Source of the DNA: Clostridium acetobutylicum ATCC 824
GTDB taxonomy: Bacteria; Bacillota; Clostridia; Clostridiales; Clostridiaceae
Assembly: GCF_000008765.1 (NCBI RefSeq)
Contig: NC_003030.1
Coordinates: forward strand, 2,266,001 to 2,330,000
DNA length: 64,000 bases
Reading direction: 5' to 3'
Part shown: in pieces, positions 17,778 through 25,554 of the stretch
Numbering within the stretch: the stretch's first letter is position 1
How the letters are laid out: each line of letters opens with the position of its first letter
The notes under the pieces: generated by a model
Told to the model about the DNA's origin: nothing
Database searches by the model: none
What the model saw: the letters and a program-made list of their open reading frames with translations, nothing else
Translations under genes and position numbers: made by a program

Positions 17778-18449
17778 CTATATATTCTTAATTATATTAG
17801 GAAGCTCCAGCAGACTCTTAATAGAAGTATCTGCTTCATATCCCTTTTTAGCATTTAAACTCATATTGTCACCAAATTCTCTTATTATTCTTATAGTATA
17901 TAACCCTACCTTCCTTGCACCTATAAAATCTTTGTTAGGATTATCACCAACATAAACAGCCTCTTTTGCCTCACATTTAAGAGCTTTTATTATTTCTTTA
18001 AAAGCAAACTCATTTGGCTTCCAGAACTCAAATCCAAAATCATCTGTTACTATTATTTTATCAAAGTAATTTTTGATTCCCAAACTATTTATTTTGTTCC
18101 ACTGTACTGATGCCTTTCCATCTGTTATTATTCCCAGTTTATATTTATCTTTAAAACAATCTAATATTTCTTTAGCATCAGAGTAAACTGTAAGCCTTGA
18201 CTTACTATTCCTATATATTTCAACTAGCCTTTCTACATCTTCATTAAATTTATACCTATCACAAATAATATTAAATATCTTTCCTCTTCCATATGCTTTT
18301 AATATATCTAATATTTCACTTAAAAGTTTATCTTTATCCATATTGTATTTATTTGAAATATAGGTTGCAACACACCTAAAACCTTCCTTTACAAAATCCA
18401 TCTCGTTATATAAAGTATCATCTAAATCAAATACAACCGCCTTTATTAT
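17778..18449 (-). CDS. HAD-family phosphatase, probable ATA start
   Basis: A 223-aa haloacid-dehalogenase hydrolase. The nucleophile motif VVFDLDDTLYNE, then LGIITDGKASVQ (motif II), a lysine in FEFWKPNEFAFK and VYVGDNPNKDFIGARKVG (acidic motif) are all present. The first ATG (18399-18401) lies downstream of the DLDDT motif, and no ATG, GTG or TTG occurs between the preceding in-frame stop and that motif. A strong GGAGG at 18458-18462 stands eight bases before an ATA codon at 18447-18449, so I place the start there; the next ATA (18444-18446) is an alternative. In nonulosonate pathways a HAD enzyme can remove a phosphate from a sugar precursor, but the substrate here is unknown. Confidence 0.7.
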   Translation of the reverse strand: MIKAVVFDLDDTLYNEMDFVKEGFRCVATYISNKYNMDKDKLLSEILDILKAYGRGKIFNIICDRYKFNEDVERLVEIYRNSKSRLTVYSDAKEILDCFKDKYKLGIITDGKASVQWNKINSLGIKNYFDKIIVTDDFGFEFWKPNEFAFKEIIKALKCEAKEAVYVGDNPNKDFIGARKVGLYTIRIIREFGDNMSLNAKKGYEADTSIKSLLELPNIIKNI

Positions 18450-18461
18450 TTTAAACGCCTC

Positions 18462-18848
18462 CTACTTTTCTAATAATTCTATCAACCCTATATCTGTTGA
18501 AAATAGAAAGGCTACCTTTCGATTATCAATGGCTGGAGCTATTTCTGCTTTTTTGAAAAGAGTATATCCTATTTGTGACATTTCTTCAATAGACTTTTGT
18601 ATGTCCTCAACTTCATAACATATATGATAAGGTGTACTTCCTTTTTTTATTGTTTTATTGATTGGTGAATCTTCTCCATCTGGAGCTACTAGTTCAACCC
18701 TGTACCCACCATTTATAACAAATTGTATATACACCTTTCTAACTTCATCTCTGACAACTTCGCTCTCTTCAACATATCCAAGTCTTTTAAACTTTTTAAG
18801 TGCCGAATCTATATTCTTTACAGCATACCCTATATGGTGTACTTTCAC
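18462..18848 (-). CDS. VOC-fold (glyoxalase/methylmalonyl-CoA epimerase-like) protein
   Basis: A 128-aa vicinal-oxygen-chelate protein made of two beta-alpha-beta-beta-beta units: KVHHIGYAVKNIDSALKKF at the start and PYHICYEVEDIQKSIEEM near residue 75, each giving a histidine for a metal, plus a glutamate in YRVELVAP and IGLIELLE. The closest well-known relatives are methylmalonyl-CoA epimerases. GTG start with AGGAGG seven bases upstream. The stop codon overlaps the ribosome site of the HAD gene, so the two are translationally coupled. A role in epimerising or modifying an acyl group is possible given the ACP cassette upstream; this is a guess. Confidence 0.75.
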   Translation of the reverse strand: MKVHHIGYAVKNIDSALKKFKRLGYVEESEVVRDEVRKVYIQFVINGGYRVELVAPDGEDSPINKTIKKGSTPYHICYEVEDIQKSIEEMSQIGYTLFKKAEIAPAIDNRKVAFLFSTDIGLIELLEK

Positions 18849-18859
18849 TCTAAAGCCTC

Positions 18860-20443
18860 CTACTTATAAGAATTTTTCTCAACAATGTTCATCATGTCTT
18901 TTAATCGAACTTCATAATTATGATATTTTTTTACCTTTTCATACCCGCTTTCAGCTATTCTCACTCTTTCATCTTCATGGCATATATAATATTTAATTAT
19001 ATCACTAAGGTCCTTAAAATCCCTGTATACAACCATGTCCTTACCATCTACAAAAAATTTTTCTAAATCCTTTTTATAGCTGCTTGCCATAAAACCTTTA
19101 CTTCCCATAATATCAAATACTCTCATTGGAAGCCCTGACTCAAAACTAGATCTTATTAGGTTTATATTTACTTTTGAAAATTTAAATACAAGAGGCATTT
19201 CTAAGTAGTGCTCTGCATTTCCAATGTAAACTTTGTTATCATGAAATACTCTTCCCCACAATGAATCTCCATAAACCTTAAAATCAAATTTTTCGGAAAT
19301 CACTTTTGCCATGCCTATTCTTTGAAGTTCATCAAATTTTCTAGACAATATAAAGTACATGAATCTTCTATCTGACATAAGCGGCATTTTTTCCTTACTA
19401 AAAAATTTTTTCAGTTTTTCTACTAAATCATCATTTAAATTTTCATCTATCTTATTCTGATTTAAACATTTTTTCTGTAAGTTAAAAATAGCATCTATCG
19501 TATTGAGCTCTTCATCTTTAAGATCATTTGCTATAGAATTAAATTCATTTTTCATTATGGTATTTCCAACAAAACTTGCATCACATGAGTATTTTAGAAA
19601 AGCATTATCATCTGCCTTTACATTATCAAGTCTATTTGTATTGGCCGCTTGAGGAAGATAATACGCATTCTTCACACCAAGATTCTTTATTTCAGAGATT
19701 ATTCCCTCATCAAAATGAAACAGATAATTTACACTATTAAAAACTTCTTCCTTATAAAAACTATAATCAGGTATGTCTACTGTCCAGGATATATATTTTA
19801 CACCTATACTGCTGCAAACATTTGACAGTGCTGATATAAAATTTATGGTAAAAACATAGTCAGGCAGATATTCTCTTATGAAGTTAAAAATCTCCTCAAC
19901 TTTATATTCTCTAATATTTTTAAGTCTGATAACCTTGTATCCAAGCTTTTCAAATGCCTCCATACAATCTCTCGCTATAGTAACATGGTCAAAAACCATT
20001 ATTTTCTTACTTTTTATGTCTCTATTTTTATTCTGTATAAAATTAAACACCTCATAATAAAATTCCTTATACAAATCAGTTACTTTATCATTATAAAAAA
20101 TACAATAATTTTCTATTTTACAAATATCCTTATATTGTTCACCTATATACAGGTGTACATTCTCTTTATCTAAAATCTGATCTGTAGCTTTGTTTCTCAT
20201 TGTTTCTTCAACAAAACTTTTTTCACATTCTATAACATATATTTCACCTGAATATGTATCTAAAATTTCCTTTAGCTCATACCCAAGACCTAATCCAAAT
20301 ATGATTAGACTATTACTATTGAAATTCTTTTTAATACTTACTTTCTCAGGAGAATATTTTGAATAAAGATATTTTGCTTTATTACTTTCCTCAATTTTGC
20401 AAGTAGTATTGCCATTTTTAGCCTTCTCAAAAATAATGTTCAC
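18860..20443 (-). CDS. Maf-N-like / CgeB-type glycosyltransferase fusion
   Basis: A 527-aa protein. Residues about 35-150 resemble the N-terminal domain of Maf proteins (SLIIFGLGLGYELKEIL, EIYVIECEKSFVEE). Residues about 160-520 are of the DUF3880/CgeB glycosyltransferase type (YISWTVDIPDYSFY, YYLPQAANTNR, CDASFVGNT, KVNINLIRSSFESGLPMR, HEDERVRIAESGYEKV). A GTG at 20441-20443 is chosen because AGAGGTGA sits just before it and it follows the upstream gene's stop; an earlier in-frame GTG (20470) lies inside the upstream gene. Probably a flagellin or glycan glycosyltransferase; the fusion is unusual. Confidence 0.75.
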   Translation of the reverse strand: MNIIFEKAKNGNTTCKIEESNKAKYLYSKYSPEKVSIKKNFNSNSLIIFGLGLGYELKEILDTYSGEIYVIECEKSFVEETMRNKATDQILDKENVHLYIGEQYKDICKIENYCIFYNDKVTDLYKEFYYEVFNFIQNKNRDIKSKKIMVFDHVTIARDCMEAFEKLGYKVIRLKNIREYKVEEIFNFIREYLPDYVFTINFISALSNVCSSIGVKYISWTVDIPDYSFYKEEVFNSVNYLFHFDEGIISEIKNLGVKNAYYLPQAANTNRLDNVKADDNAFLKYSCDASFVGNTIMKNEFNSIANDLKDEELNTIDAIFNLQKKCLNQNKIDENLNDDLVEKLKKFFSKEKMPLMSDRRFMYFILSRKFDELQRIGMAKVISEKFDFKVYGDSLWGRVFHDNKVYIGNAEHYLEMPLVFKFSKVNINLIRSSFESGLPMRVFDIMGSKGFMASSYKKDLEKFFVDGKDMVVYRDFKDLSDIIKYYICHEDERVRIAESGYEKVKKYHNYEVRLKDMMNIVEKNSYK

Positions 20444-20456
20444 AAAATCACCTCTA

Positions 20457-21479
20457 TTAAAGAAGTCCACAGTTTTTCAAAAGTTGTCTTACTTCATCTA
20501 ATGTAATAGGTTCAATACTAGAGGAATTATAGCTTCCAATTTCTGCTTTCTTATATTTACTATATTTAGACTTATAATCTGTTATATAAAAGCTTGATGG
20601 AATTACAACGTAAGAATGCCCTAAATCATACGCATTTACAGATTCTTCTCTTGTCATAAGTTCCTCGTAGCATCTTTCTCCTGCTCTCAAGCCTATTTCT
20701 TTTATTTTTATTCTTTCAGGATTTATATCCAATTTTCTTGAGGTTTCTTCTACTACAACCTTAGCCAAATCAATAAGCTTTATGACAGGCATTTTAAGTA
20801 TGAAAACCTCTCCTCCAGTTGCCTCTTTTGCTGCTGTCATTATAAGCTTTACAGCTTGACTTAATGTCATCATAAATCTACTCATAGTAGGATCTGTTAC
20901 TGTTATAACCGCATTCTCTTCAATTTGCTTTTTAAATAGGGGTATTACTGATCCTCTCGATCCCATTACATTACCAAATCTAACTGCAACAAACTTTGTT
21001 CTGACATTTCCCTTACTATAATTAGCTGCCTGCACTAATTTTTCAGCTAAAAGCTTAGTTGCTCCATAAGAATTAGTAGGATTTATTGCTTTATCTGAAC
21101 TTGTGAAAACAACACACTCCACATTATGATATGTTGCTGCTTTTATAACATTCTCCATACCTGTTATATTAGTTCTTATAGCTTCTTCTGGATTATACTC
21201 GCAAGCTGGTACATGTTTCATAGCAGCAAGGTTAAATACCACATCAATGCCGTTCATTGCCCTCTCTACTCTATCATAATCTCTAACATCACCTATCAAA
21301 AATCTAAATTTTTCTGCAATCCCTCTAAATTCATTCTGCATTAAGAATTGTTTATACTCGTCTCTGCTAAATATTCTTATTACTTTTGGATTTTCTTTCA
21401 AAAGTTCATTGATAAGTCCATGCCCTATGGTTCCTGTTCCTCCAACTATTAATACATTTTTTCCTGTAAAGTATCCCAT
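20457..21479 (-). CDS. PseB/CapD-type UDP-sugar 4,6-dehydratase
   Basis: A 340-aa short-chain dehydrogenase of the single-domain PseB/FlaA1 group. It has NVLIVGGTGTIGHGL (NAD loop), GDVRDYDRV, NLAAMKHVPACEYNPEEAI, TSSDKAINPTNSYGATKLLAE (the SDK and YxxxK catalytic parts) and VRFGNVMGSRGSVIP. PseB starts pseudaminic-acid synthesis from UDP-GlcNAc by 4,6-dehydration with 5-epimerisation; retaining relatives start legionaminic or bacillosamine routes. The ATG at 21477-21479 is preferred over a TTG six bases earlier because GGAGG is eight bases from it. The aminotransferase that normally follows (PseC) is not in this operon. Confidence 0.85.
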   Translation of the reverse strand: MGYFTGKNVLIVGGTGTIGHGLINELLKENPKVIRIFSRDEYKQFLMQNEFRGIAEKFRFLIGDVRDYDRVERAMNGIDVVFNLAAMKHVPACEYNPEEAIRTNITGMENVIKAATYHNVECVVFTSSDKAINPTNSYGATKLLAEKLVQAANYSKGNVRTKFVAVRFGNVMGSRGSVIPLFKKQIEENAVITVTDPTMSRFMMTLSQAVKLIMTAAKEATGGEVFILKMPVIKLIDLAKVVVEETSRKLDINPERIKIKEIGLRAGERCYEELMTREESVNAYDLGHSYVVIPSSFYITDYKSKYSKYKKAEIGSYNSSSIEPITLDEVRQLLKNCGLL

Positions 21480-21500
21480 TTTCAATACCTCCTTTGTATT

Positions 21501-22805
21501 CTATACCAATTTCAGAAGTTCTACCCTATAAAGAGCGTCTGCAGCATATTTTATTCTCCTAAACTCCATGCCTGATTTATAGGCTATATCTAGTAATGAA
21601 TTTTTTCCATCGCTCATATTTAATACCCAAAACATTGCAAATTCATCGAAAGGATAGTCGCTTCCTCCTCCAATCATTCTGTAAATCCCTCTCTTTCCGA
21701 GCTGAGGTTCACACTTTGGATTTAGATTTAAATATGTTCTATTATTTTCAATTGTATATATAACTTCAAGATAAGTTTTATAAGAATCTGCCAGCCCATC
21801 TTTATTCATATAACAAAGATTATCTGCTGATGTATGATATCCATCAAAGCCATAGCATGATCTCATTAAAGACCCTACTGGCAAATTTATTCCTGGAGAT
21901 GAAAACTGCCTTTCATCACTTCCCCATGGAAAGAAATCTGCTACATAATACTCACTTCCACAATGCATTAAAACCTTCTCTACTATTTTATCTATTTCAG
22001 CATCACCAAATTTAGTTCTTTTATAATTTTTTATTCCAGCATCACCAACACAAGTTGCAACCAAACCCATCTTTATATTTTTAAGCTTATCTTCATTTCT
22101 GCTAAGCCATGTTATAGATCCTATAGTTTCTGGTGCAAACAAAAATCTATAGGAATATTTTGTCTTAAGCTTGCTTAAGGCTTTTGCTATAAAAGTAATA
22201 AGAGCAACACCACTTAGGTTATCATTGCACATAGATGGATGACAGGTATAGGTTGTTAATAGTATCTCTTCTTCCAGTTCACCTCTAATATAGTATTCAC
22301 CATAGGTAAGACTTCCATCTTCAAGTGACGAATCTATTACCACCTCATAATCGTCATCACAAAGTTCATCAAATTTATTTTGTGTCAACGAAAAACCCCA
22401 ATTTTCTTTATAATAAGATGTTAAATACGGTATTCTATCTTTATTGCCTGGAATAGTATGAAGATAAGGTTTAAGTTCATCAAGTGTCATAGTTTTATGT
22501 ACCGGAACACTATAACTCATAACATGAAGATTATTTTCTTTAAAGTCAATTACCTTTTCCCCTTTGGAATTTCTTACATAAGCGTCTTTTATATTCCACT
22601 CCTTAGGTACCGTCCAATCAAACACTTTTGTTCCAGACTTTACTTCATGTATTTCTAAAGGTATATGCTTTCTTATAATATCCATAGTTTTTCTGACACC
22701 ATTTCCAGTTATACTCCTGCATATTGGAAAAAGTTCTTCTATAAGATTATATATTTCTCCTCCAGTCTCACTACTGTTTTGTATATACTTATTTATTTCT
22801 TCCAT
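21501..22805 (-). CDS. DUF4910/DUF2172 aminopeptidase-like protein
   Basis: A 434-aa protein of the M28-like, zinc-peptidase-related family often annotated as DUF4910/DUF2172 and found in polysaccharide loci. Visible features: LIEELFPICRSITGNGVRKT at the N-terminus, TTYTCHPSMCNDNLSGVALITF (His and Asp metal ligands), FAPETIGSITWLSRNED, GSDERQFSSPGINLPVGSL and YHTSADN (further ligand region), and a C-terminal winged-helix-like tail. The metal residues look intact. In this operon it lies between the Maf gene and the PseB-like gene. It may deacylate or transacylate an amino sugar rather than cut peptides; this is inference. Confidence 0.75.
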   Translation of the reverse strand: MEEINKYIQNSSETGGEIYNLIEELFPICRSITGNGVRKTMDIIRKHIPLEIHEVKSGTKVFDWTVPKEWNIKDAYVRNSKGEKVIDFKENNLHVMSYSVPVHKTMTLDELKPYLHTIPGNKDRIPYLTSYYKENWGFSLTQNKFDELCDDDYEVVIDSSLEDGSLTYGEYYIRGELEEEILLTTYTCHPSMCNDNLSGVALITFIAKALSKLKTKYSYRFLFAPETIGSITWLSRNEDKLKNIKMGLVATCVGDAGIKNYKRTKFGDAEIDKIVEKVLMHCGSEYYVADFFPWGSDERQFSSPGINLPVGSLMRSCYGFDGYHTSADNLCYMNKDGLADSYKTYLEVIYTIENNRTYLNLNPKCEPQLGKRGIYRMIGGGSDYPFDEFAMFWVLNMSDGKNSLLDIAYKSGMEFRRIKYAADALYRVELLKLV

Positions 22806-22821
22806 GTTAAACCACTCCCGG

Positions 22822-24456
22822 TCATTTTATAAATTCAATAGTATCTTCTATAATTTTTAAATCTTCCATCAATTCTTCAGATAATTTGCTATAGTCTTTT
22901 TTGTTTTCATCTCCTATTTCACACACATAATTTAAAAGGAAATGCTTTTCAATATAACTTCTAATTTTCTCATATCCTTTATCTTCTTTATTGATATCTT
23001 TTATGCTTTCAATTATTTTTTCGCCTTCTTTAAGTGTATTCTTTAACTCTTTTATTACACCACTTACCTTAACATTATTACTTTTTAAAAATACACTTGA
23101 TATATCTTTATTTAAAATTGATTTACAGTGATTATGAAGAACTTTTTTTAACTCCCCTATTTTTGTTCCTTCTATGTATGCCCCGCCTTCTGTACAATTT
23201 ATGTATTCTCTATCACTATAAATTTTTATCATCTCTTCCATGGTCTTTCTATACATATTTAGAACACTATCCGTTTTAACCATTTCCCCAAATACATCTT
23301 TAACATACATTTCATTCTCTAACTCTTCACTGCTCTCTATTTCACTTTCTAAGCTAGCTATACCTGCATGAGTTTTATCATTTGTATATGCAAAATCCTG
23401 ACCTATCATTATTATTGGATTACAACCAAGTTTAACTGCAAGGCCTAAACAATTATGAGCAACCGAACCTCCATGGTCAAGTGCTCCAACATCAGTTCCA
23501 AGTAACCTCTTTAAATTTTCATCATAAGAATTTATTATCTTATTTCCTTTGTGATTTTCTACTACCCTCCAATTTGTTTTTTCAAAATATACAAGAGGAA
23601 ATCTGCTGTAGTCATAATCTTTAATCTGCTGATAGGCTATATCCGCTGGATCTATAATGCATACAAAATCTGGTGATATACCAAGTTCTAATAAAGGCTT
23701 TAATGTTCTTCCTCCAGAAATTATTACGCATTTATTTTGGTACTCTTTCAAATAAGATATATTTTTCTCAAGGGATGGTCCAGCCGATACAATTACAGCA
23801 GGAAGACCTTTAAATAAATTATTTAAATAGTATACTGGAGTACTTTTGACTATGTATCTTAAATTTTTAACATAACATTGAAACCACAACTTAGAAAACT
23901 TTTCATTAGTGCCCTTATTACTTAAAGATATGTCTATATAATGCTGAAGTATTTCGGTACAATATTTTAGTTCATCACCGTAAATTCTATTGTAATTTGG
24001 GAATACAATATAATTTATTTCACTCACTTCGTTTTCCTTTAATATGCTGGATAGACTCACAAAAAATTCATCCTTCAATAAAGGACATAAGTAAAATCTT
24101 TTATCGTTTACTATTTCATTAAAATATTCTGTAAATGTAAAAGCCTTTATAGTATTGAAATCTGGTTCAATTACTACAATCTTCTTTAATTTATTATTCA
24201 TATGTAAAATATGTTTTATGTACTCTCCAGAACCAAGACCAAAAATAACTGCTATGTCTTTGTGACCATCTTCTATTTTGTTAAATATATCTTCTATGTC
24301 ACGAGAAGCATTATATTTGCTTCCCATATACATACTTTTTCCATCCTTAATTACTTTTAATACATTTTTGTTGTCTTTACTTTTCTCTATAACATAATTT
24401 ACTTCTAAATTTTCTTTTTTTGATTTTTCTATAGAATTTTTTGTAATCTCATTCAT
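22822..24456 (-). CDS. Maf-family flagellin glycosyltransferase (third copy)
   Basis: A 544-aa Maf (MAF_flag10/DUF115) protein. The N-terminal domain has VIFGLGSGEYIKHIL. The central catalytic domain has LPAVIVSAGPSLEKNISYLK, IISGGRTLKPLLELGISPDFVCIIDP, DHGGSVAHNCLGLAVKLGCNPIIMIGQDFAYTNDKTHAG. The C-terminal 100 residues are helical. Maf proteins are thought to transfer nonulosonic acids from CMP-sugars to Ser/Thr of flagellin. The ATG at 24456 is chosen because AGGAGG precedes it; 13 upstream in-frame codons have no ribosome site. It is close in sequence to the 592-aa copy at 29015. Confidence 0.9.
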   Translation of the reverse strand: MNEITKNSIEKSKKENLEVNYVIEKSKDNKNVLKVIKDGKSMYMGSKYNASRDIEDIFNKIEDGHKDIAVIFGLGSGEYIKHILHMNNKLKKIVVIEPDFNTIKAFTFTEYFNEIVNDKRFYLCPLLKDEFFVSLSSILKENEVSEINYIVFPNYNRIYGDELKYCTEILQHYIDISLSNKGTNEKFSKLWFQCYVKNLRYIVKSTPVYYLNNLFKGLPAVIVSAGPSLEKNISYLKEYQNKCVIISGGRTLKPLLELGISPDFVCIIDPADIAYQQIKDYDYSRFPLVYFEKTNWRVVENHKGNKIINSYDENLKRLLGTDVGALDHGGSVAHNCLGLAVKLGCNPIIMIGQDFAYTNDKTHAGIASLESEIESSEELENEMYVKDVFGEMVKTDSVLNMYRKTMEEMIKIYSDREYINCTEGGAYIEGTKIGELKKVLHNHCKSILNKDISSVFLKSNNVKVSGVIKELKNTLKEGEKIIESIKDINKEDKGYEKIRSYIEKHFLLNYVCEIGDENKKDYSKLSEELMEDLKIIEDTIEFIK

Positions 24457-24506
24457 TGTCCTACCTCCTAAAGTCTTAGGAAAATAAATATACACAAGCT
24501 TTAAAA

Positions 24507-25301
24507 CTATATTTCCACAGGTTCCCTTAGTAAATAAAATATATCCTTCTTAAGCATTTTAAATACCTCATCATAAAGCTTTCTTGCATCAACTGATAAA
24601 ATACTTCCATCACCTACTAAAGTTTCACTCATAATTTTTTCTTCTAAAAGATGCTTCTTTAACCTTTCAGTTTCTAGCACAACATTTTTGTCTAGATACC
24701 TAACATAAAATTTACATTCTGAAAGATATTCATTTTCCCCATCTTTTATCTTTCCCTTAAAAATCTTTAAATATCTATATGGAATACCAAAACTCTGCTC
24801 TATATAATGAAGATAGGTACAGGAGTGAAAATCTGCTCCCAAGAACAATAGTTTACCATTACTTTTAAACAATTTATCAAAAATGGAATCCTGTCCGAAG
24901 GAATCCAGGGAAATATTTAGAAATTCATTTTTTCTTTCTCCCCATACGCTGCAAGAGAAAATAGGCTGAACAGTTCTTACTGTATCTTCACTTTTTCTAA
25001 AAAATTCATTTAGTGCGCCAACTGTACCCTTAGTTTTCTTCACATCAAAAACTTCACCATTACAAAAGCTGTAAGAAAAAGTCGGCATTATAACTACACC
25101 TTTTTTTCCAACTACATCCTTAACTGAAGATAGTATATCATTAAAAAATTTCTTTCTATCTGTTAATATAAGCTTTCCAAAAACAGTTATATCACTGTGA
25201 AGAAATACTACATCTCCCTCTTTTATTCCTAATTTCTTAAATGCTAGTTTAAAGTCCTCGCTACTTATTTTTTTATTGCTAAATTCATAAAGAAAATTCA
25301 T
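24507..25301 (-). CDS. AAC(3)-family N-acyltransferase
   Basis: A 264-aa protein of the antibiotic_NAT (aminoglycoside 3-N-acetyltransferase, YokD) fold: GDVVFLHSDITVFGKL, GVVIMPTFSYSFCNG, FDVKKTKGTVGALNEFFR, RTVQPIFSCSVWG and CTYLHYIEQ with the conserved His165 and Glu168. Members in sugar loci acylate amino sugars rather than antibiotics. It is preceded by an acyl carrier protein gene (15-base gap) and a FkbH-like gene, so the likely acyl donor is the loaded carrier protein rather than acetyl-CoA (inference). Confidence 0.85.
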   Translation of the reverse strand: MNFLYEFSNKKISSEDFKLAFKKLGIKEGDVVFLHSDITVFGKLILTDRKKFFNDILSSVKDVVGKKGVVIMPTFSYSFCNGEVFDVKKTKGTVGALNEFFRKSEDTVRTVQPIFSCSVWGERKNEFLNISLDSFGQDSIFDKLFKSNGKLLFLGADFHSCTYLHYIEQSFGIPYRYLKIFKGKIKDGENEYLSECKFYVRYLDKNVVLETERLKKHLLEEKIMSETLVGDGSILSVDARKLYDEVFKMLKKDIFYLLREPVEI

Positions 25302-25316
25302 AATATATCATACCTT

Positions 25317-25538
25317 CTAACATTTCTTACTTACAGTCTTTTCAAGATCTTTAAAGGTCTTAATACTTTCAACTTCATCCATTGTAAATTTTATTTTCAA
25401 TCTATTTTCAAGCTCATTTATAAGCATTAAGTGACTAAAAGAATCCCACTCATCTATAACATCTCTTTCTGTGCTATCTTTAACATCCTCAATATCTATA
25501 TCTAGCACCTCTGCAAATATTGCTTTTAACTTATCCAT
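25317..25538 (-). CDS. Acyl carrier protein
   Basis: A 73-aa four-helix carrier protein. WDSFSHLMLINELE contains the attachment serine (Ser33 of the DS motif) for 4'-phosphopantetheine; flanking residues are strongly acidic, as usual. The second ATG (25536-25538) is chosen because GAAAGG lies nine bases before it and touches the first ATG. It lies between the FkbH-like and AAC(3)-like genes and is probably a dedicated carrier for this pathway, not the fatty-acid ACP. Confidence 0.9.
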   Translation of the reverse strand: MDKLKAIFAEVLDIDIEDVKDSTERDVIDEWDSFSHLMLINELENRLKIKFTMDEVESIKTFKDLEKTVSKKC

Positions 25539-25554
25539 ATATTTCATCCTTTCA

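Noticed and set aside
24507-25301. Aminoglycoside resistance gene
   Set aside because: The fold is AAC(3)-like, but its operon setting beside ACP and FkbH points to sugar acylation.
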